Assembly: GCA_937921935.1 (NCBI GenBank)
Contig: CAKZWQ010000002.1
Location: 58,853-122,852, forward strand
From: an uncultured Gammaproteobacteria bacterium
GTDB taxonomy: Bacteria > Pseudomonadota > Gammaproteobacteria > Steroidobacterales > GCA-2729495
Length of the DNA stretch: 64,000 nt
Direction: 5' to 3'
Shown here: positions 1 to 8,238 of the stretch, piece after piece
How the letters are laid out: the number at the start of each line of letters is the position of its first letter
Position numbering within the stretch: the stretch's first letter is position 1
Notes under the pieces: model-generated
The model's input: only the letters and a program-made list of their open reading frames with translations
What the model was told of the DNA's origin: nothing
Database searches by the model: none
Position numbers and translations under genes: made by a program

Positions 1-2
1 TG

Positions 3-71
3 GCCTTCCTGGCCGGGCTGTTTACCCTGAGTATGGTGTTGATCCAGCGAGGGGTCGGCATTCGCGACTGA
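3..71 (+). CDS. C-terminal fragment of a membrane protein (truncated by window edge)
   Basis: Open frame from the window edge reading ...AFLAGLFTLSMVLIQRGVGIRD*, hydrophobic C-terminus. Confidence 0.4.
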   Translation, partial: AFLAGLFTLSMVLIQRGVGIRD

Positions 72-80
72 GGTTCGGCG

Positions 81-743
81 ATGTGTGGTCGTTTCGCATT
101 TTTCTCACCGGTTGAAGCAGTCCAGTCCTGGTTTCCTGAGGCCCAACTGCCGGCCCTGAAGCCCCATTACAACCTTGCACCTTCTCAGGCGATCGCCGTG
201 CTGCGAGATACGCCCGATGCAGATCGGGAAGTTGCGCTGTTGCGTTGGGGGCTGGTGCCTTCGTGGGCCAAAGACCCGGCCATCGGTCATCGCCTGATCA
301 ACGCAAGGGCCGAAACCGTTGCCGAGAAACCTTCGTTTCGGGCGGCTTTTCGCCGACGCCGCTGCGTGATACTGGCTGATGGCTTTTACGAGTGGCAGCC
401 TCGGGAAAGCGAGGCGAAGCAGCCCTGGTTTATCCGCGCAGTCGATGGTGGTCCGTTATTGCTGGCGGGTATCTGGGAGCATTGGGAGCGGGGTGAAAAA
501 CCCCTGCAGACCTGCGCCATTATTACCCGACCCGCCAATGAGTTCATGCAGCCTGTCCATCAGCGCATGCCCGTGATGCTGTCCTTTCAGGGCCTGTCTG
601 CCTGGCTGCGGGCAGACGGCATCGAGGCAGCGAGTGCGCAACTGCTGCAGCAGTCACCGGAACTTGAAATGCACCCGGTCAGTCGGGCGGTGAATGATCC
701 TACCCATGACGGGCCAGACCTGATCCGGGCGGCTGTTGACTAG
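81..743 (+). CDS. yedK: SOS response-associated peptidase (SRAP/YedK/HMCES family)
   Basis: MCGRFAFF start with catalytic Cys2; NARAETVAEKPSFR and GFYEW motifs. Confidence 0.93.
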   Translation: MCGRFAFFSPVEAVQSWFPEAQLPALKPHYNLAPSQAIAVLRDTPDADREVALLRWGLVPSWAKDPAIGHRLINARAETVAEKPSFRAAFRRRRCVILADGFYEWQPRESEAKQPWFIRAVDGGPLLLAGIWEHWERGEKPLQTCAIITRPANEFMQPVHQRMPVMLSFQGLSAWLRADGIEAASAQLLQQSPELEMHPVSRAVNDPTHDGPDLIRAAVD

Positions 744-756
744 ATCGAGTTCGGCT

Positions 757-1425
757 TCAGCGGTCCAGGGAAAAACGCTCGCCCCGGTAGCTCAGGACCA
801 CACCGTTAGGCGTGATTTCATCGACGACCGGGCCTTCTTTCGTGCTTTCGCCCTGACGGTACTTGGCCATATTGATAAACACGAAACGGTCGCTGATTTG
901 CGCGCCATAGACGTGCATGTCCAGTCGCAAAGGCCTGATCTCCAGGCGTCCGTCCAGAACCAGTTGCTGCATGCTGGGCACGTCGTCTGTCACGCCGCTG
1001 GTCCCTGTTGATGCCGGGGCAGATGCTCGCGTCGGAGAGGACGGCGGCGCGGCGGGCGTTGGGGCGGGCCTGACAGCAGTTGCCGGTGCCTGCTCCACGG
1101 CCGGGCTGGCTATGTCCATCTCCGCTGCCAGGGAGCGTACGTCATCGCGCAGCACCGGCACCTGGGCAGGGCGCCGGGCAGGTGCCCGGGGAGCCGGCGG
1201 TACGGCGCTTTCCCGGACCACCCGCACGGGTTCGGGTTCATCCGTATCACGCAGCAGCAAGGCGGTAATCAGGACGGCGTTGACTGCGAGGATTGCAGCT
1301 ACCAGCAGTAACCATTTGCCTTTGTTTGCCGACGCTCGCTGATAACGCACATCGGCGATGCCTGGCGTCGCTTGTTGCTGACGCTCGTTCTCGCTTTTAC
1401 GCAGGGCATCGAGAATAAAAGACAT
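757..1425 (-). CDS. gspB: General secretion pathway protein B (GspB/ExeB-like)
   Basis: MSFILDALRKSENERQ start, single TM, Pro/Ala linker, C-terminal GspB domain (LVLDGRLEIRPLRLDMHVY...). Confidence 0.85.
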   Translation of the reverse strand: MSFILDALRKSENERQQQATPGIADVRYQRASANKGKWLLLVAAILAVNAVLITALLLRDTDEPEPVRVVRESAVPPAPRAPARRPAQVPVLRDDVRSLAAEMDIASPAVEQAPATAVRPAPTPAAPPSSPTRASAPASTGTSGVTDDVPSMQQLVLDGRLEIRPLRLDMHVYGAQISDRFVFINMAKYRQGESTKEGPVVDEITPNGVVLSYRGERFSLDR

Positions 1426-1428
1426 ACC

Positions 1429-3111
1429 TTAGTTCACCCGGGCCAGTCGCGGCCGGTCCTGTGCACCGAGGTCCGTATTCATCACGATCTGCGTATGATG
1501 GCCCACCAGGCCGTCGACAGTCAGCCGGCGTTCGCGCTGGTAGTCTTTAACCCGCTCTTCCAGACTTTGGTCAAACATGTCGGAGCCGACAGGCAGGGCG
1601 GGTTCGCCCTGAATGGTGCCGAGGGTTTTACGGATCCAGCGCACGTCGGGATCGCGCATACCCGGGAAGAAAGATTTCACGACGCCGATTTGCGGTCGCC
1701 ACAGCAGCAGATATTCGCCGAACCAGTAATCACCGAGTTCCTCCACGGCCACACGGAACTGCTGATCCTTGATGGTCAGCACCGCGTAGTTTTCGCCAAG
1801 ACCAGAGAGCACGACCTGATGCTGAGTGCCGCTGTCATCGCGCAGGGTCAGGATCACCGGGCGGTCCAGGCTGCGGACCTGGGACAGGGAGCCGCGCTGA
1901 AACAGGCAATACAGCTGATACTTTTCTGCCTGCTTGCAGGCCTGTTGCGGGCCCTTGGAGTAATCGGTATTCCACAGGCCAAACAGGGTATCGAAGGCCC
2001 GGTCCGTGCTGGTTCTCTCGGCATTCGCCGTCAGCATCGCCCCCAGGGCGATCAAGGGTTCATCGATGAGTTCGTCGGTACTGAGTTCCACCACCGGTGC
2101 CGGCTCGGAGCGCATCACTTCGGTCTCGACTGCCGGCACGGCCGGCATGGCAGGTGGGGCAGGCGGTGCACTGGCCTTTGTGGGTGCGGGATCGACGGTT
2201 TTTGCTGCGGGCATGAATAGCCAGGCAGCACCCGCCGCCGCCAGCACGAGCGCTGCGGCCAGAGGCAAGCCGAAGCGCCGCCAGCGGCCGCGCCGCACGC
2301 CCCTGCGACCATAAACTTCATCGGCCGCGCCGCGCACCAGGGTCGGCGTAACGACCCGGCTTTCCTGGGTGAAGGCGCCGAGCAGGGAGCGATCCGCGAT
2401 GACGTTAATGACCCGGGGTACGCCGTCGGATAGCCGGAACAGCTCGCGTTTGGCTGCTGTGCCAAAGATCTCGCCCACGGCACCGGCCACGCGCAGTCGG
2501 TGATCGATGTAGGCGGTGGTTTCCTCGCGGGTCAGGGGTTCCAGGTGATAGCGGCCGGTAATACGCTGCGCCAGTTGGCGCATGTCATTACGCGAGAGTA
2601 AATCTCTCAGCTCTTCCTGACCGATAAGAATGATCTGCAGCAGCTTTTGCTTGGCGGTCTCCAGGTTAGTCAGCAAGCGCACCTGCTCAAGTACATCAAC
2701 CCGAAGATTCTGAGCTTCATCGACGATCAGAATTGTTCGCCGGCCGCGGCCGTGATTACTCAGCAAGAAAGCGTTCAGCGCATTGGTCAGCGCTTTTATG
2801 CTGTCCTGGGCGGCAGGCAGCGGTACACCCAACTCTTCGCAGATCGCGCTGAGGAACTCGATGCGTGAGAGCTGCGGATTGAGAATCAGGGCGACGTCGG
2901 CGCCTTCGGGCAGTTGCTGCAACAGGCTGCGCACCAGGGTGGTCTTGCCGGTCCCCACTTCGCCCGTGAGCTGGATAAAGCCACCGCTCTCGTTCACGCC
3001 ATACAGCAGGTGCGCCAGACCTTCTGTATGACGCTCGCTCATAAAGAGGTAGCGCGGGTCAGGCGTAATTGAGAATGGCTTTTCGTTCAGGCCGAAGAAA
3101 CTGGTGTACAT
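1429..3111 (-). CDS. gspA: ExeA/GspA-type AAA ATPase with C-terminal peptidoglycan-binding domain
   Basis: MYTSFFGLNEKPFSITPDPRYLFMSERH, Walker A GEVGTGKTT, Walker B ILIVDEAQ, C-terminal PG_binding_1-like repeat. Confidence 0.9.
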   Translation of the reverse strand: MYTSFFGLNEKPFSITPDPRYLFMSERHTEGLAHLLYGVNESGGFIQLTGEVGTGKTTLVRSLLQQLPEGADVALILNPQLSRIEFLSAICEELGVPLPAAQDSIKALTNALNAFLLSNHGRGRRTILIVDEAQNLRVDVLEQVRLLTNLETAKQKLLQIILIGQEELRDLLSRNDMRQLAQRITGRYHLEPLTREETTAYIDHRLRVAGAVGEIFGTAAKRELFRLSDGVPRVINVIADRSLLGAFTQESRVVTPTLVRGAADEVYGRRGVRRGRWRRFGLPLAAALVLAAAGAAWLFMPAAKTVDPAPTKASAPPAPPAMPAVPAVETEVMRSEPAPVVELSTDELIDEPLIALGAMLTANAERTSTDRAFDTLFGLWNTDYSKGPQQACKQAEKYQLYCLFQRGSLSQVRSLDRPVILTLRDDSGTQHQVVLSGLGENYAVLTIKDQQFRVAVEELGDYWFGEYLLLWRPQIGVVKSFFPGMRDPDVRWIRKTLGTIQGEPALPVGSDMFDQSLEERVKDYQRERRLTVDGLVGHHTQIVMNTDLGAQDRPRLARVN

Positions 3112-3156
3112 GGCGCTACTGGCGACAACCTGGTTGTTATTCTAGAGGGTCGATGG

Positions 3157-3180
3157 CCGGCTCGCATGAGCGCGAGCCGG
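3157..3180. terminator. Perfect 9-bp hairpin downstream of ispA (no U-tract)
   Basis: CCGGCTCGC-ATGAGC-GCGAGCCGG immediately 3' of the ispA stop. Confidence 0.4.
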
Positions 3181-3181
3181 A

Positions 3182-4129
3182 CTAATGGTCACGCTCGACA
3201 ATGAGCCGGGCCAGGTAGGTCAGATAGTCTGCCCGGGACCCGAAGCTGTCCAGTTCATGCAGCGCGGCAGCCAGTAATTCCGCCACCCGCGCCCGGGCCT
3301 GCTCCATGCCGAAAAGGGCTGGGTAGGTGGCCTTGGAACGGGCCTCGTCCGCGCCCTGCTGCTTGCCTATGACCTCCGTTTCCCCCTCCACGTCGAGGAT
3401 GTCATCGCGAATCTGGAAGGCCAGGCCCAGGTAGTCAGAGAAGCGTTCCAGAGCATGGGTTCCGTCCAGGTCCGGCCGCGGCGGGCAGGCGGCTGCCGAC
3501 ATGATGCTCGTGCGCAGCAGGCGCCCGGTTTTCAGCCGGTACATGTGCTCCAGTTCAGCGGCCTCCAGGCGATTGCCTTCAGAGGCCAGATCAATGGCCT
3601 GGCCGCCCGTCATGCCCTCAGAGCCGCAGGCTTCGGCCAGGATGTGGACCAGCGCAACCTGGGTGTCGGCATAGGGCACCAGGGCCGGGTCCGTGCACAG
3701 CACGTCAAATGCCAGGGGTTGCAAGGCGTCGGCCGCCAGGATCGCCGTGGCTTCATCAAAAGCCTTGTGGGTGGTGGGCCGGCCGCGGCGCAGGTCATCG
3801 TTATCCATGGCCGGCAGGTCATCGTGAACCAGGGAAAAGGCGTGCATTAGCTCAATGGCGACGGCCGGAGCATCCAGCAAGGCAGGATCGGTGCCCAGGG
3901 CCTCGCCGGCCGCATAGACCAGCAGCGGCCGGATGCGCTTGCCGCCCCCCAGCACGGAATAGCGCATGGCTTCGTGCAGACGGTGCGGGGGAATCTCCAG
4001 CGCTGGCAGCCAGCGGTCCAGCGCTGCCTCGATTCGTGCCTGGTATTCGTCTGTTTTGCTCGCGCCGTCCATTTTTCGCCTGTTGTCCAACGGGGCGCAA
4101 AGCATAGTCGCATCGAGGCTAGCCACCAA
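3182..4129 (-). CDS. ispA: Polyprenyl synthetase (geranyl/farnesyl diphosphate synthase); true start probably internal (~4072)
   Basis: Motifs GGKRIRPLL, DDLPAMDNDDLRRGRPTTHK and QIRDDILDVEG. Confidence 0.9.
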   Translation of the reverse strand: MVASLDATMLCAPLDNRRKMDGASKTDEYQARIEAALDRWLPALEIPPHRLHEAMRYSVLGGGKRIRPLLVYAAGEALGTDPALLDAPAVAIELMHAFSLVHDDLPAMDNDDLRRGRPTTHKAFDEATAILAADALQPLAFDVLCTDPALVPYADTQVALVHILAEACGSEGMTGGQAIDLASEGNRLEAAELEHMYRLKTGRLLRTSIMSAAACPPRPDLDGTHALERFSDYLGLAFQIRDDILDVEGETEVIGKQQGADEARSKATYPALFGMEQARARVAELLAAALHELDSFGSRADYLTYLARLIVERDH

Positions 4130-4189
4130 ACGGCCGTCGCTGGGGGCCGCTTATAATGCCGGCCCTGCTCCTGAAGTCCGCTGTCCCTT

Positions 4190-5170
4190 ATGCCGAAATC
4201 GAGCGCCACCGCTGTCGCCCATCCCAACATTGCCCTGATCAAGTATTGGGGCAAACGCGAGCAGGCGAGCAATCTGCCTGCCGTTGGCTCCCTGTCCATC
4301 ACCCTGGATGCGCTGCGTACCCGCACAACGGTGTCCTTCGACAGCAGCCTTGCGGCAGACCGACTGATCCTGAACGGTGCCGCCGCGCCCGCCGAGCAGC
4401 CGCGCCTGATCAGTTGCCTGAATGCCTTGCGGGCCCTAGCCGGCAGCCAGGACTCGGCCCTGGTAGAGAGCGTCAATGACTTTCCCACGGGTGCCGGGCT
4501 GGCCTCGTCCGCGTCGGGCTATGCCGCCCTGGCGGTTGCCGGCGCCGCCGCCCTTGGCCTGGACCCCAGGGATCCGCGGCTTGAAGAGGTGGCGCGCATC
4601 GGTTCGGGTTCGGCGCCGCGCTCCCTGTTCGGTGGTTTCGTCTTGCTGAACAATACGCCGTCGGGTACCCACTGCAGTTGCCTGCAGCCGCCCCAGGACT
4701 GGCCGCTGCAGGTGGTGGTGGCCGTCACCTCGGAGGCCGGCAAGGCAGTCAGTTCGCGCGATGGCATGACGGACAGTCAGCACACTTCGCCGTATTACCC
4801 GGCCTGGGTAGAGACTCATGAGGCCGACCTGAGCCAGGCTCAGGCGTTCATCGCACAACGCGACTTTCTCGGGCTGGCGGAACTGGCCGAACACAATTGC
4901 CTGAAGATGCATGCGGTGATGCTCACCACGCGTCCGGCCCTGGTTTACTGGTCGCCGGTTACCCTGGCCTGTATGCAGAAGGTGCAGGAATTGCGCGCCG
5001 CTGGCATCCCGGTCTTCTTCACCATCGATGCGGGACCGCAGCTTAAGGCCGTGTGTTTGCCCGAAGCTGCCGACGAGGTGGCCGCGGCCCTGGCGGCGGT
5101 GCCGGGCGTGCTGCGCCTGATACCCGGCGGCCTGGGCGAAGGCGCACGAGTGATTCCTGCCGATGGTTGA
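4190..5170 (+). CDS. mvaD: Diphosphomevalonate decarboxylase
   Basis: AHPNIALIKYWGKR, FPTGAGLASSASGYAAL and SGSAPRSLFGGFV motifs. Confidence 0.88.
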   Translation: MPKSSATAVAHPNIALIKYWGKREQASNLPAVGSLSITLDALRTRTTVSFDSSLAADRLILNGAAAPAEQPRLISCLNALRALAGSQDSALVESVNDFPTGAGLASSASGYAALAVAGAAALGLDPRDPRLEEVARIGSGSAPRSLFGGFVLLNNTPSGTHCSCLQPPQDWPLQVVVAVTSEAGKAVSSRDGMTDSQHTSPYYPAWVETHEADLSQAQAFIAQRDFLGLAELAEHNCLKMHAVMLTTRPALVYWSPVTLACMQKVQELRAAGIPVFFTIDAGPQLKAVCLPEAADEVAAALAAVPGVLRLIPGGLGEGARVIPADG

Positions 5171-6203
5171 AGGCCAGGCCCCCGGCAAGCTATTGCTGAC
5201 CGGCGAGTATGCGGTGCTCAGGGGCGCGCCCGCCGTCGCCCTGGCAATGGGCGGGCCGGCCCGGGCCCGCGTCAGTCAGGCCGTTGCCGGCGAGTTTCGC
5301 GACGCCCAGGGTGACCAGACCTGGCCCTATAGTCTGGGGCAGGGAGACGGCGTTCACTGGCACGCCGGCGATCCGGGTCAGGCCGGGCGCCTGCCGGCGG
5401 CCGTGCTGGCCGAGTGCCTGCGTCGCTGGCCGACGCCGCTGCAGTCCCAGCCCCTGGCCCTGGAGCTAGATACCTCGGCATTTCGTCGCCTGGATGCCGA
5501 CGGCGCACCACTGAAATTTGGCCTGGGCTCCAGCGCCGCCCTGGTTGTCGCCCTGACCGGTGCCGTGGTGTCTGCGCTGAATATTGATGCCACGCCTGCC
5601 CAGCTGCGTGACTGTTGCCTGGATGCTCATCGCGCCTTTCAAGGCGGGCAGGGGAGCGGCGTTGATGTGCTGACCGCCCTGCAGGGTGGCTTGTTGCTGA
5701 TGGCAGATTCGGTTTCGCGGCCCGTGCCCATTGGCTGGCCCGCTGACCTGCACCTGGTAACCGTGTGGACAGGCCATTCAGCATCGACGCCGGCCCTGAT
5801 TAAGCAGTTCGACGTCTTTGCGCAGCAGCATGCGCAAGCTTTTGCCGACTGTCTGGCACAACTGGTTACGGCGGCACATGAGGCTGCGGGTGCATGGCGC
5901 AGCGGCGTGTCCGGGAAAATACTGGCGGCCGTGCAGAACTATGCCGACGCGTTGCGCGCGCTGGATGTGCAGGGTGATATCGGCATCTGGACGCGCGAGC
6001 ATGAAACCCTGGCAGATCTTGCCGCGTCGAACGGGGCAATCTACAAATCTTCCGGCGCGGGTGGCGGCGACCTGGGCTATGCCCTTAGCGATTCAGCCGA
6101 GGCGGCGGCGGCGCTTACCGAAGCAATGACGACGGCGGGTTTTCATGTGCTGCCCGCAACGCCTCAGGCGGTGGCGGGACTAGTGGTGACAACAGAAGCC
6201 TGA
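5163..6203 (+). CDS. GHMP kinase, phosphomevalonate-kinase-like
   Basis: APGKLLLTGEYAVLRGAPAVALA, KFGLGSSAALVVALTG, and KSSGAGGGDLGYAL (PMK-type third motif); overlaps mvaD by 8 nt. Confidence 0.8.
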   Translation: MVEGQAPGKLLLTGEYAVLRGAPAVALAMGGPARARVSQAVAGEFRDAQGDQTWPYSLGQGDGVHWHAGDPGQAGRLPAAVLAECLRRWPTPLQSQPLALELDTSAFRRLDADGAPLKFGLGSSAALVVALTGAVVSALNIDATPAQLRDCCLDAHRAFQGGQGSGVDVLTALQGGLLLMADSVSRPVPIGWPADLHLVTVWTGHSASTPALIKQFDVFAQQHAQAFADCLAQLVTAAHEAAGAWRSGVSGKILAAVQNYADALRALDVQGDIGIWTREHETLADLAASNGAIYKSSGAGGGDLGYALSDSAEAAAALTEAMTTAGFHVLPATPQAVAGLVVTTEA

Positions 6204-6214
6204 AGGCCGCCGGC

Positions 6215-7684
6215 TTACTGCACGTAGCGGTAGTACTCGATGCCGGCATCCTGAAATGGTCCGGCGGATTCCTGGCCGATGCGATCCACCACGAATTCGG
6301 CGCGGGGTTCGTAGGGAATGGAGCCGCGCCGGGGGCGTTGCCCGCGAAGTTCTATGTACTGGTCGAAACTGAGGTCGATCCTGGGCGACAGGGCCGCGTC
6401 GAAGTCGATCTGCACCGCCGCCTTTTCCCAGCCGGGCACCATGGTCATGGGCAGCACTTCAGCTGCATCACCGCTGCCATAACCCACCAGCAGAACTTCC
6501 TCGCCCGCCAGCTTGACGCCCTGCTCGGCGCCTTCGGCGAGCCCGGCGGCGAGCCAGGCAGGCAGGGCAGCGGTATACAGGTTGCCCATTTCGCACATGG
6601 CTTGCGCACCCAGTTGCATGCGTCCCTGGATGACATCGCGAAAGGTATCGGTCTTGCGGAAACTGCGCATGACCCGCAGGGACAGCGGAAAGATTTCTTC
6701 GGTAATGCGGTCGCTCACGGCGAAATCCATCAACCGCGGCCGGCGTTTCAGTTCGTCCAGAACGTCGGCGGCGTCGATGCCCGCACTGTGACAGTAGCCA
6801 CCGAGTTCTTCGAGATCTGTCTCGTCGCCATGAGCGAGGGCAAACAGATAGGCCATGGACCAGCCTGTTTCCGGCATCCGGTGATAGGGGCGGTGCATGA
6901 ATACGGCCTGCAGGGAGCGCAGGTAGTCGATGGCGCGGAAACCGCGGCGACCGTACATATCCTCCAGTGCCCGCTGCATTTCATCCACATAGCAGCCGGT
7001 AGAGTACTTGCCGTTGAATACCGGGATGTCGACGAATTCCGGACTTGCCCCGGTGCCGTTGCGGTTAATCAGCGGCTTGCGAAAATCCACGCCGCGATAG
7101 TCTGACGCGGTGCCCGACTGCGACGGGTTAAGAATTCCGATGGCGGGATCACGCTCCAGCAACGCTGCCACCGCGCCCGCACCCTGGGTTGGTTCTCCGC
7201 TGCTGCCGCGGGAATACAGTGCTTTGTCCGTGCTCACCACGATGGCGACCGAGTCTTCGCCGTCTGTCGCCAGGAATCGCAGGGCATTCTTGATTCCGTA
7301 GACACCACCCAGGCAAGCGTGCTTGAACTCTGGCACTTCGCAGTGACGTGATAGCGGAGCGCGACCTTCTGCCAGCAAGGCGCTATCGACCATGCCCTTG
7401 ATAATGACGGCGCCGGCTGAATTGTCTGTGCTCGACTCCGTCCCCAGGGCCAGGTAGCGGACGCGGGAGGTATCGACATCGTAATTGCGAATGAGCCGGA
7501 GCACGGCATTGGCTGCCATGGTGTAAATGCTCTGGTCCGGGCCCACTAGCCGAAAGCCGGTACCGACAACCTTGCGAATCTTGTCCCAGTCAGCACCGGT
7601 CCAATGGCACCAGGCGCGCAGGTCTACCCGATAAGGGGGAACGTAGACAGCGAGTCCGCTAATGCCTGTGGCTGGAATGCTCAT
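6215..7684 (-). CDS. Hydroxymethylglutaryl-CoA synthase
   Basis: GLAVYVPPYRV, GTESSTDNSAGA, EFKHACLGGVYGIKNAL (catalytic Cys) and STDKALY motifs. Confidence 0.85.
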   Translation of the reverse strand: MSIPATGISGLAVYVPPYRVDLRAWCHWTGADWDKIRKVVGTGFRLVGPDQSIYTMAANAVLRLIRNYDVDTSRVRYLALGTESSTDNSAGAVIIKGMVDSALLAEGRAPLSRHCEVPEFKHACLGGVYGIKNALRFLATDGEDSVAIVVSTDKALYSRGSSGEPTQGAGAVAALLERDPAIGILNPSQSGTASDYRGVDFRKPLINRNGTGASPEFVDIPVFNGKYSTGCYVDEMQRALEDMYGRRGFRAIDYLRSLQAVFMHRPYHRMPETGWSMAYLFALAHGDETDLEELGGYCHSAGIDAADVLDELKRRPRLMDFAVSDRITEEIFPLSLRVMRSFRKTDTFRDVIQGRMQLGAQAMCEMGNLYTAALPAWLAAGLAEGAEQGVKLAGEEVLLVGYGSGDAAEVLPMTMVPGWEKAAVQIDFDAALSPRIDLSFDQYIELRGQRPRRGSIPYEPRAEFVVDRIGQESAGPFQDAGIEYYRYVQ

Positions 7685-7704
7685 AAACCCACTGGGGCCC
7701 GGGG

Positions 7705-8184
7705 CTACTCGACCGTAATACTAATTACGCTGGACATGATCGGCGGATCATGGGGCACGTGATTACCGTCGCCCAGCACCAGCTGCAAGCTGTGTGTGCC
7801 GGGGGCGAGTTCCAGCGTGGTTTCTGTCTGTCCTTTGCCGTAGTGCAAATGCTGGGCATCTTTGGGCACTGGCATGGACGGGTCAGCGAGTTCGGTATCC
7901 ACCAGCAGATGATGGTGGCCGCTGTTCGCTGCCATATCGCCGGCAGCTGTGACGCTGACGCCACTGACGCCAAACTTCACCGTGACCGGCGAGGTCACGG
8001 TCGTGCCATTCATGGGCGTGATGAAGAACACGGCCGCTCCGGGTGGTGCGGGTGAGCGCGGCATGGCAACGGGCGCCGAGTCAGGCGCCTGGGCGGCGGT
8101 CTCGGAAGGGGGTTCTTGCTGTCCGCAGGATTGCAGCGCAAGGGCCACGCCGCAGAGAAAAATAGCGGTGGCGAGCTGTTTCAT
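7705..8184 (-). CDS. DUF4399-type lipoprotein
   Basis: Lipobox (ALQSCG); VFFITPMNGTTVTSPVTVKFGVSG...GHHHLLVDTE...HLHYGKGQTETTLELAPGTHSLQLVLGDGNHVPHDPPIMS. Confidence 0.8.
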   Translation of the reverse strand: MKQLATAIFLCGVALALQSCGQQEPPSETAAQAPDSAPVAMPRSPAPPGAAVFFITPMNGTTVTSPVTVKFGVSGVSVTAAGDMAANSGHHHLLVDTELADPSMPVPKDAQHLHYGKGQTETTLELAPGTHSLQLVLGDGNHVPHDPPIMSSVISITVE

Positions 8185-8238
8185 GGGTAGGTTCGCGTTG
8201 CCCTAAAGCAACGATGTTAGCGCACCGTTACCCCAGTG

